From an uncultured Myxococcales bacterium (GTDB lineage Bacteria; Myxococcota_A; Polyangia; Polyangiales; Polyangiaceae), in assembly GCA_937902985.1 (NCBI GenBank), contig CALFNG010000150.1, positions 1 to 64,000 of the forward strand: a stretch of 64,000 bases of DNA. The letters are read 5' to 3'. Position 1 is the stretch's first letter, and each line of letters starts with the position of its first letter. This document shows positions 52,870 to 60,042 of this stretch, in pieces. A program made the translations under genes and the position numbers. The notes beneath the pieces are model-generated. The model worked only from the letters and a program-made list of their open reading frames with translations. It did not search any database and had not been told where the DNA came from.

Positions 52870-53895
52870 GCGGAGCTGCGAACGGCGGAGGAGGCGTCGG
52901 CCGCGTTCATCACGATTACGTAGCCGCCCTTGCCGCCGGATAGCACTTGATTGCCGGCGAGGACGACGCCCGCGGACAGGTCGTTGTCGCCGTTCGCGGG
53001 CAATCCGTGATTCGCCACGTTGGTCAGCGTGCCGCCGGAGACCGACGCCTTGACGACGCTCATCCCCATGTTGCTCCCGCCCTGCGCCCCGTTCGCCACG
53101 CTGAACCAGAGGTCCGTCCCGTCGCTCGTGAGGCCGACCCCGCCTTGCCAGATGGCTCCCTCGGTGCCGGACGGCGTCGTGGTGTACGCGATCTCGAGGG
53201 CCGGCGTCTTCGCGTCGTGTCCGAGCACCCAGCCGTGGTAGGAGCCCGCGTCGCAGTGGCTTCCGAACGCGATGTACACGACGCCATTAAGGAAAAGTAG
53301 GCCTGGCCGATTGAGCTGGATGTTGGACGTGAAGCCCGTTGGGGGGCCCACGACGGCCGGGGTCACGGCGTCCTGCCCCGTCGTGAGGCTGAGGGCGTGA
53401 AGCACGTGCTTGCCCGTTGTCTTGTCGACCACGTAGAGGAGACCGGCGGCAGGGTCGATGACTGGCGTCGACGTGACCCCCACTTCGTAGGTGGCGGCGC
53501 CACTTCCCATGTCGGCGCAGCCCGGGTCGAAGATCTGGTTTTGGCCGAGGATGATCGGGGCCTCGAGCGCCTTGGACCACAGCGGGGCGCCGTTCCCGGC
53601 GTCGAACGCCTACACCATGGTCTCTTGGGTGTTCGCGCCGGTGCGCGCGTTGTTGTAGCGATTGGTCAGGACGTTGACGTTCGCGTTCATGGCGGCGTCC
53701 GACTGTTCGCCGGAGCCCGAGCTGCCGCTGGAAGACTGGGAGGACGACGCCCCTCCCTCGCCCGTTCCGCCGGAGCCGGAGCCGGTCGGTCCCGCTGAGC
53801 TGGAGCCCGCGCCGGTCGAGGCCGACCCGGTCCCGGACGAGGCGATGGAAGAGGCCGTTCCCGTCGGTGACGAAGACCCGGAGTTTCCGCACGCG
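52870..53895 (-). pseudogene. Beta-propeller (PQQ-type) lipoprotein, hollowed remnant
   Basis: The 5' part starts with a lipobox-like ACGNSG right after an in-frame TGA, so the signal peptide is gone. A Ser/Gly/Thr linker and NVNVLTNRYNNARTGANTQE follow. At TMV the frame hits TAG and continues AFDAGNGAPLWSKALEAP. An intact relative would read VYAFDA there after about 60 more residues, so an internal segment is missing and a Tyr codon became a stop. The rest (GVTSTPVIDPAAGLLYVVDK, GGVGLTSDGTDLWFSVANG, GGKGGYVIVMNA) is clear propeller sequence. The 3' end runs into the antisense of the lipase gene. Confidence 0.7.
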
Positions 53896-53931
53896 CTTCA
53901 ACTTGACCTCCTGGGTCGTGCGGACGCTTGC

Positions 53932-54312
53932 TCATTGAAGCGCCACGGCCGTGGAGGTCGACGACGCCAGCGGAAACCATACCCACACCTCTTGCGCCGC
54001 GGAGTCGTAGTACCAGCCGTCCGAAGCCGTCCCGGCGTCGAGAGCCGCGCTCGACGATGCCGGCTCCGGCAGCCCGTCTCGCGTGACGGCCGAGGGGGCA
54101 ACTGCTTGCCCGTTGACCTTCAGGATGTACGCTCGCGAGCACAGCTGCCCGGAATAGCGGTACCTCGCCGTGAGCTGCGCGCCGATCGAGATCACCAGGT
54201 GTCCGCTCGCGTCGTCGCTCGACAGCTTCGTGGTCGAATAGGCGCCGCCGAGATATCCCTCGCTGATCCCGTCCTCCTCGAAGAGCGTGTAACTCGTCGA
54301 CCCCGAGGGATA
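53932..54312 (-). pseudogene. C-terminal domain of a GH31-type glycoside hydrolase
   Basis: Directly after a TAA the frame reads YPSGSTSYTLFEEDGISEGY, then LGGAYSTTKLSSDDASGHLV and ISIGAQLTARYRYSGQLCSR. This is the DUF5110/C-terminal beta domain of GH31 alpha-glucosidases or alpha-xylosidases (YPSG..S.TLYEDDG...Y..G). It ends in a stop at 53932. The catalytic barrel is absent. The next intact gene upstream is a GH43 enzyme starting at 55747 on the same strand. Confidence 0.68.
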
Positions 54313-54343
54313 TTATCTCCGTGTCCTTACCCGGGACTGCCCG

Positions 54344-55747
54344 TCACTTGACAAGCACGCGACGCGGCCGTGTTTTTCGCCCCTGGCGTTTCCGTCTGCC
54401 AAGCACCACGCCGACCGCGACGAGCGACATCGGCCCGACGCCTTCACGGCCCCGCCTTCCTGGCAGTGAGCACCCGCAACCGCCAGTAAGGCTGGCGGGA
54501 GTTGCCGTTGCGGACGCCGCGGCGTCTTCGCCGCCAGGGATACCCGCGGCCCCGCCGCTGTCGAGTTCAGCGCCGGGTCCGGAAGCGGTGCCGGAGGGAG
54601 CGCTAGTTGTCGGAGACCCTCCGCCGTCCGCGGTGTCGGCTTGCCCAGAATTCGTGCCATCGGCGGCACTGGCATCGGTATGGCCCCCGGAGAGACCCGA
54701 ACCGCCGTCGACCGCCGGTTCGCCTGCGTCGACGCCCTCCGTGTCGCTCCCCGGATCCCCGCACGGCGTGAGGGGGGTCGTCGATATGGGGCCGGCTACC
54801 GGCCAGCCGTCGGTGGACCAAGAGAGCTCGTTCTCGCCGAGCACCGAAACGGCAGTCGGATAATAGTGGTACGTGAACCGCTCCACACCACACGCGCTGT
54901 AGACGCCCATGTGGCCAGGGCCATGAATGTCGCCGCTACCCCCATAAAAGACTTTGTCGCCAGCAAACGGCCCAGTGACGTTCTGCGATCGGGCCACCCA
55001 TATCGTGTACGTGCTCGACGTACCGCTGCAGCAGCTGCCCTCGTTGTAGAACAGGTAAAAGTACCCGTTGTGATAGTGCATGTAAGATCCCTCTTTGCGA
55101 CCAGCCTCCAAGGGATGTCCTGGCGTGCCCGGGGGCTGGTAAGCGGGATCCACTGTGCCGGGCAAGCCAGTCATTTCGTCCATGCGAGTGGTCCATAGCT
55201 GGGAAACGCTCTGGTTCTTCCCGTATCCACTGCCCCACCCGACCCACAGGTTGCCATTCAAGTCAAGTATCGGTGCCGGATCGATCGTCGCGTATTGAAT
55301 CGCAGCCGTGTTGGCCGGATTCTGTACGACCAGACCACGGTCCGTCCATTTATAGCTTGGCGAGTTCGGGTTGAGCGTCGGCGAGGTCAGAAGGCCGATT
55401 ACGCAGGCGGACGTCGCAGGTGAGCCGGCGACCGAGTAGTACAACCAGTATTGACCGTTCAGGTAGATAACGTCCGGCGCCCAAACGCCTTGATTGGTCG
55501 GGAATAGCGTGGTCAGCCATTGCGGAAATCCGTTTGGAAATAGCGAGGGCCCGGCTGTCCAAAAGAGCGCGTCAGCGGACGACTTGCTGCCCCCACCGGT
55601 TGAATAGACATAGAATTTTCCCTCAGACTCGATCATGCGCGAGGGATCATGCGTCTGGTTCGCACCGCTCGTCTGGGCACCGGCCGGCGCGCCGAAGGAG
55701 ATGACGGCGAGGAGCATAGCGAGACGCAAGGGGACGGGGACGGACAT
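54344..55747 (-). CDS. GH43 arabinanase/arabinosidase with MYXO-CTERM-like sorting tail
   Basis: 467 residues. Cleavable signal peptide (LLAVISFGAPAGAQ), then a five-bladed GH43 propeller. Catalytic positions are visible: base Asp in THDPSRMIES, pKa-modulating Asp in ATIDPAPILD, acid Glu in GRKEGSYMHYH. GVWAPDVIYLNGQYWLYYSV is also typical of endo-arabinanases. An Asp/Gly/Ala/Ser linker of about 100 residues leads to GGCGCSLPGR, a hydrophobic stretch GPMSLVAVGVVLG, and a basic end RRKRQGRK. That order (Cys motif, membrane span, Arg cluster) is the MYXO-CTERM sorting layout, so the enzyme is likely displayed on the surface. Probable substrate: arabinan or arabinoxylan. Confidence 0.92.
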   Translation of the reverse strand: MSVPVPLRLAMLLAVISFGAPAGAQTSGANQTHDPSRMIESEGKFYVYSTGGGSKSSADALFWTAGPSLFPNGFPQWLTTLFPTNQGVWAPDVIYLNGQYWLYYSVAGSPATSACVIGLLTSPTLNPNSPSYKWTDRGLVVQNPANTAAIQYATIDPAPILDLNGNLWVGWGSGYGKNQSVSQLWTTRMDEMTGLPGTVDPAYQPPGTPGHPLEAGRKEGSYMHYHNGYFYLFYNEGSCCSGTSSTYTIWVARSQNVTGPFAGDKVFYGGSGDIHGPGHMGVYSACGVERFTYHYYPTAVSVLGENELSWSTDGWPVAGPISTTPLTPCGDPGSDTEGVDAGEPAVDGGSGLSGGHTDASAADGTNSGQADTADGGGSPTTSAPSGTASGPGAELDSGGAAGIPGGEDAAASATATPASLTGGCGCSLPGRRGREGVGPMSLVAVGVVLGRRKRQGRKTRPRRVLVK

Positions 55748-55812
55748 CGGATGGCCTCTTCAGCGTCGCGGCGAGTGCCGTTCGGTGACATGTGTGGGCA
55801 GACTGTTGAAGC

Positions 55813-57021
55813 TTAGAGCGTCGGCTTCACCGGAATGATGGTCCCGTCGGGGTTGAATAGAAGTCGGTCGATGCACACCTGGCGGTGCTCGCCATCTCCG
55901 TTCGGGATGGCCAGGCGATGATATACGATGTACCAGTCCCCATTTGGAAGTTGCAGCACGGAGTTGCTGCCCGGCCCGAGAATGCCCAGCGAATCATCTT
56001 GTTGCAGGATGGGATTACCGGCCGCTCTTGTAAAAGGTCCTACCGGAGACGTTCCCATTGCGTAGGACACGAGATAACTGGCCGTCGAAGTGTTGCCCTC
56101 CGACCACATAAAATAGTAAATGCCGTTTCGCTTGAAGCCGACGCTGGCCTCACGGAAGCCCGACGTGGTGATGTTTTGCGGAGCGCCTTTAAACGAAACC
56201 ATGTCGCTGTTGAGTTCAGCAACGCGGGCCCCTCCGTTGCCGAAATACAGATAGGCTCGCCCGTCGTCATCGACGAAAACGTTCGGATCGATGGCGTGCG
56301 TGCCGTACTGACCCGTCGTGACCAACGGATGACCCAGGGCGTCGTGAAACGGACCGTCCGGAGAGGTCGACGTGGCCACGCCAATCTGCCAGTTCGCCGT
56401 AAAATAAAAATAGTACGTACTCCCAACGTGCGCGATCCCGGGACTCCACGCCTCGGTCTTGGCCCATGTGACATCTGTAAGCAAATTGAGGATGACGCCA
56501 TCGTTATGCCAGGTCGCGAGGTCGCTCGAGGAGAACACGCTGAAAGAGGTAGATGCCCCGTTCGCGATCCCATCCGTGGTTGGGTAGATATAAAACGTTC
56601 CGTTGAACAGGGCGATTTGCGGATCGGCGTTGAATCCCGGGAGAATCGGGTTGTGGATGTTGCCAGTGGCGACTGATCCGCCTTCCGCCATGGGGGCGAT
56701 GGCGGCATCGGGCTCCGCGTCGCGTGTTCCACCGTTGCCGCCTTGTGCGACGACGGATGCGTCGTTCGCGGCGGAACCCGACGTCGCGCCGTCCTCCAGC
56801 GGCGGCGCGCTGTCGGCGGCGGGCGACGGTCCGCTCGAGTCTTGCGTGCCGGTCCCGTCGGGTGGATTCGATATCGTGCCATTACCCGAGACTTCTTTCG
56901 GGACGCCGCCCGTCCCGCAATGGAGCGCGGCGGCGGCGAACGACGACAGAACCGCGGCCGCGAGAGCGCCACCGGAAATCGTTGCGACGCCTCTCCTCCG
57001 GTTCAGTCTCGCGCTATTCAT
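55813..57021 (-). CDS. GH43 beta-xylosidase/arabinofuranosidase-type enzyme, lipid-anchored
   Basis: 402 residues. Signal with a Cys in AAALHCGTGG and a linker of about 75 residues precede the GH43 propeller. It contains NPILPGFNADPQIALFNGTF (base Asp), TWAKTEAWSPGIAHVGSTYY, THAIDPNVFVDDDGRAYLYF (pKa Asp) and TSGFREASVGFKRNGIYYFM (acid Glu). It ends SNSVLQLPNGDWYIVYHRLA and the usual GEHRQVCIDRLLF.PDGTI. These act on xylan or arabinan oligosaccharides. ATG 57021 has GGAGAAG nine bases upstream. The gene is 65 bp before the next GH43 gene on the same strand, so they may be co-transcribed. The upstream gap to 57235 holds nothing recognisable. Confidence 0.92.
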   Translation of the reverse strand: MNSARLNRRRGVATISGGALAAAVLSSFAAAALHCGTGGVPKEVSGNGTISNPPDGTGTQDSSGPSPAADSAPPLEDGATSGSAANDASVVAQGGNGGTRDAEPDAAIAPMAEGGSVATGNIHNPILPGFNADPQIALFNGTFYIYPTTDGIANGASTSFSVFSSSDLATWHNDGVILNLLTDVTWAKTEAWSPGIAHVGSTYYFYFTANWQIGVATSTSPDGPFHDALGHPLVTTGQYGTHAIDPNVFVDDDGRAYLYFGNGGARVAELNSDMVSFKGAPQNITTSGFREASVGFKRNGIYYFMWSEGNTSTASYLVSYAMGTSPVGPFTRAAGNPILQQDDSLGILGPGSNSVLQLPNGDWYIVYHRLAIPNGDGEHRQVCIDRLLFNPDGTIIPVKPTL

Positions 57022-57234
57022 GTGGGTCTTCTCCACCGACGCGCTTTCCCAGCGGATGGGGGGAGGCCGCCGAGCGATCGCCTCCGGGGCCACGACGTTC
57101 CGACACGGAATGATCAGGGGGAGAGCGACCGGATGCTTCTCCAAAAGCTTCCGATCTGGCGCAACGGAGACGGAGTGGAGACTGGCTCCAGCCGTACTCA
57201 AACGCTGGAGGTAGCACTTCTTGAAGCGTTCCGT

Positions 57235-57362
57235 GTGGCGAGAGAGCCTAGCGCCTTGCGAGGACGCTGATTGGAGCCGGCGATCTAGTTCAGAGGGCGT
57301 TGGGCGTGCGCGGACAAGTCGGTCCCGTCGGGGAAGTATTGTCGCAGCAGGCCCGAGCCGGA
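57235..57362 (-). mobile_element. IS30-family transposase remnant (C-terminus)
   Basis: Minus-strand peptide SGSGLLRQYFPDGTDLSAHA, then QRPLN-stop-IAGSNQRPRKALG. This is the conserved end of IS30-type transposases (GLLRQYFPKGTDLS...LN.IA..LN.RPRK.LG), here with an in-frame TAG. No other part of the transposase or inverted repeats are seen. The DDE-domain sequence upstream has been replaced by unrelated sequence. Confidence 0.75.
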
Positions 57363-57945
57363 GGTCCACCTAGCGTTGCGCGCCCCGACTTCTTCTTCGG
57401 GTCGACCCGCCAAATGGAAGAAGGCCTCAGCGAGCGCGTGGAGCGCGCCAAGCCCGTCATCGAAGTCCTCGCCTATGGCGTCGCTCTGGGTGGCGTTTGC
57501 AGCTGCTGGTCGGCGATTGCAGCCGCGAATTCCTCCCGGCGGGCGACGCCCGAATCACGAAGGTGGCACGCGTCACCGCGGCTCCGGGGCAGCAGCGCGT
57601 CGTATATGACGTCGCTTCACCACGAAGCGCGCCGCATGGCGCGTGAGTGCGGCAAAGGCGACGGAGGGGATCACGGGCGGGGGCAATCGCCGGCGGACGG
57701 GGACGCGCCGGACGCGTGTCACGGAGCGCTCTCTGCGCTCGCGACGTACTCCAGGCTGGAGGCCGACACGCCCTACCGTGTGAGCTGCATGACGGGTCCT
57801 GTGGCGCCCGACGCCTGCTACCGCCTCGGCGTCCGCTTCACCGGACAGCGCTCGCTGCTGCTGTTCGGGAACCTCTTCTCCGGCGCGCCGACAACGGCCT
57901 CGGCGGAGGCGACATCTGTCCAGCTGAACCGAAGGGGGAGCAGCG
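57363..57945. other. Unassigned stretch
   Basis: One plus-strand frame has protein-like composition (GALSALATYSRLEADTPYRV, CYRLGVRFTGQRSLLLFGNL), but its start, end and family are unclear. The minus strand also holds plausible fragments (EDFDDGLGALHALAEAFFHL). Both look like pieces of broken genes. Confidence 0.35.
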
Positions 57946-58173
57946 ATGAGCGCAAGCCGGGATCCCCGCCCAGCGCCAGGCCGCATCTGTGCGGCGCTCG
58001 CCTTGCTCGCCGCCTGCGGAGGAGCCGGGCTCGAGCAAGCGCTGCCACCCGCGTCTCCGCTACTGCCACCACTGGAGCTGGAGGTGCCACTGTGGGGCAA
58101 GGTGCGCGGGACCCCGTTCGATCGGGCGAAAGGCGAGGATCGATCGACGGACAAGCACACTTGGATCGAATGA
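57946..58173 (+). pseudogene. Lipoprotein leader running into a repeat array
   Basis: ATG 57946, six bases after GGGGAG, encodes a clear lipoprotein signal (CAALALLAACGGAGLEQALP) and a Pro/Leu-rich start. From about 58104 the coding sequence becomes the 22-bp repeat array and stops at 58173. Either a 75-residue lipoprotein or, more likely, a gene truncated by the repeats. Confidence 0.4.
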
Positions 58174-58524
58174 CACGCGCACTTGGATCGAGGGACAAGC
58201 ACGTGGCGAGGAGGGATGCGCACACTTGCATGGAGGGATCCGCGGGGATCGCTCCATCGATCCCCGCTCGGACGACAGGGATGAGCGGTCTTGTATGGAG
58301 GGACAAGCGCACTTCCATGGAGAGACACGCGGGGATCGATGGATCCAAGTGCGGACTTGGATCGAGGGACAAGCGCGTGGCGCCGATGGAAGTGCGGGGA
58401 TCGATGGATCGATCCCCGCACTTGCATGGATACAAGCCCGCTCGGGACGGAGGGACACGCGGGGATCGATGGATCCAAGTGCACGGATCGATCGAACGAT
58501 CTGCGCGTGTCCCGTGATCCCGAG
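58155..58524. repeat. Array with ~22-bp period, units in two orientations
   Basis: About 17 imperfect units start with GC at 58155, 58177, 58199, 58218, 58242, 58266, 58285, 58307, 58329, 58351, 58373, 58394, 58418, 58436, 58459, 58481 and 58503 (mostly 22 bp; range 18-24). One type carries ACTTGGATCGAGGGACAA. The other, GGGGATCGATGGATCCAAGT, is close to its reverse complement. Units at 58329 and 58459 are identical over 22 bp. Long inverted repeats result, for example GGGGATCGATGGATCGATCC near 58395. There is no constant repeat with unique spacers, so it is not CRISPR, and no convincing reading frame exists. Confidence 0.85.
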
Positions 58525-58712
58525 CGCACAGGGAAGCTCGTAAGGAGTAGGGCTCAGCCCATGCCGGCAGCGAGGCGCGAAAGCTATCGCCATATGACGC
58601 GTCAACGGGCCAGTACTGGTGCGACGCCTGTTCCTCGAATCGGCAGGCGTCTGGCCGCTCGACCGCCAGGGGAGGTACGTACAGGTTCGCGTGCAAGGGG
58701 CCTGCGCGATGC

Positions 58713-59369
58713 TCAGCGCTCCGGACCACGGCTCCGTCCCAGACGCAGCAGCGTTGCCGACAGGCGCTCGACGCGCCGCTCGAGCTGCGGCACGGTCCGC
58801 GCATCGTCGGGGTAGTCCTCGGCGAGGGTCACGACGTCGAGCAGATCCTGCCGCCGTTTGCTGGGACGGCGGGATGGCTCCTCGGCAGCCGCGAGCTTCA
58901 GTACGAGCAGGTCGGCGGGGGTGGCCACGCGCAGTTGGAAGCTCCCCGCGTCGACGAATCGCGCGCGCGCGACAGCTGCGTCGATCCCGACATCTTCGGC
59001 CGAGAACTGGATGGCGATCCTTTGCGATCGCGGAGCTGAGCCGGGGGACCGCCAGTTGTCGCTGTGCGGGTGACGGCCCTCATGACTGAACCCCGCCTTC
59101 ACGAGCGCGGCGCCCGGTATCTCGTCGAACCGTCGCACGGCCACGTCGACGTCGAGCGTGGTGCGCGGCTCCTTGGAGTAGAGTTGCACAGCGACTCCGC
59201 CGATGACTGCGTAGGGGGTGCCTGATGCCTCGAGAACCGCGATTACGGCCCGAAGAGGCTGCTCCTTGGTGTCGCCCGGCGGCAGTCCCATGGTTTCCCT
59301 CCAGAGCCGATCAAGGACGTAGCTCTGCGCCAAACGGTCTCGGACTTCGAGAGGGCCAGGCGCGCTCAT
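58713..59369 (-). CDS. AbiEii-type nucleotidyltransferase (toxin-like)
   Basis: 218 residues. The N-terminal helix and the nucleotidyltransferase core are clear: YAVIGGVAVQLYSKEPRTTL, then DVDVAVRRFDE, giving the GG...RTTLDVDV signature of AbiEii/DUF1814 proteins, with the Asp pair as candidate metal ligands. Further parts: QRIAIQFSAEDVGIDAAVAR, LRVATPADLLVLKLAAAEEP, RRQDLLDVVTLAED. These form toxin halves of type IV toxin-antitoxin systems or stand-alone nucleotidyltransferases. No AbiEi-like antitoxin gene is adjacent, so it may be an orphan. It lies between transposase and recombinase remnants. Confidence 0.82.
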   Translation of the reverse strand: MSAPGPLEVRDRLAQSYVLDRLWRETMGLPPGDTKEQPLRAVIAVLEASGTPYAVIGGVAVQLYSKEPRTTLDVDVAVRRFDEIPGAALVKAGFSHEGRHPHSDNWRSPGSAPRSQRIAIQFSAEDVGIDAAVARARFVDAGSFQLRVATPADLLVLKLAAAEEPSRRPSKRRQDLLDVVTLAEDYPDDARTVPQLERRVERLSATLLRLGRSRGPER

Positions 59370-59529
59370 GGCCGAAGTATAGCCGGCGGGAAGGGGCCCT
59401 GCGATGGTACCGCGCGACCTGCCTCGTCCTCAAACGTCATCCCGCCACGCTTGTTGGTCGAAGAGCGGCTCGACGAGACGACCCCCTGCCCCAACGACGA
59501 CATGATCGCAGGGGCCGAGGAGATCGCGA

Positions 59530-59800
59530 TCAGAGCAATGCCTCTCCGGCGCCGCGCTCGTGGAGCGTCTGGCGCTGGACGTATTCCCGGACGGTGGCCA
59601 CGGACCGGTGCCGCGTGGTCAGCATTGTCGAATCGAGGTCCTTCAGCCTTCCCCCGCGAGCGGTCGGTGGTGACGAAGCCGCTTCGAAGGGAATGGCCGG
59701 CGAACTCCCCACCACTCGAAGCCGGCCTTCTTCGCCCAGTGCTGGACGCGGCGACGGCGGTAGGGGCGAGCCGAGCCCCGAGGCGCAGCTCCCGGCCGAG
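59530..59800 (-). pseudogene. Tyrosine recombinase/integrase remnant, frameshifted
   Basis: Three pieces on the minus strand in different frames give the C-terminal catalytic end of a phage-type integrase: RVQHWAKKAGFE, then EFAGHSLRSGFVTTDRSRGK (the HxxR box), then MLTTRHRSVATVREYVQRQT with the active-site Tyr, stop at 59530. At least two frameshifts separate them. The N-terminal DNA-binding part was not found in 59800-59950. No att-like direct repeat was identified. Confidence 0.72.
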
Positions 59801-60042
59801 GGACCGGAATACGCACCCGCGACGATACTCGCCGCGGCGATCGAGGCGTCGAGAGACCGCACGAGAAGAACCGGAACCTCGGCGCCTCGACGATCTTATT
59901 CGGTCTTGCTCTGGGGATGAGCAGAACCAAGCCCTTCGCGATTGACGCTTGTCTCCTACGGGCGGCGCGTCGCTCGAAGAAATGAGGACGCGCGGCGCGA
60001 GTGTCTTCCTGGGCGATTGGCCGACGCGATACGGTTCGTGCG

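Noticed and set aside
57647..57949. Arg-rich open frame ending in an ATGA overlap with the lipoprotein leader
   Set aside because: Composition is typical of out-of-frame GC-rich sequence; the other plus-strand frame looks more protein-like.
58155..58524. CRISPR array
   Set aside because: Units vary throughout and lack a constant repeat with unique spacers; no cas genes nearby.
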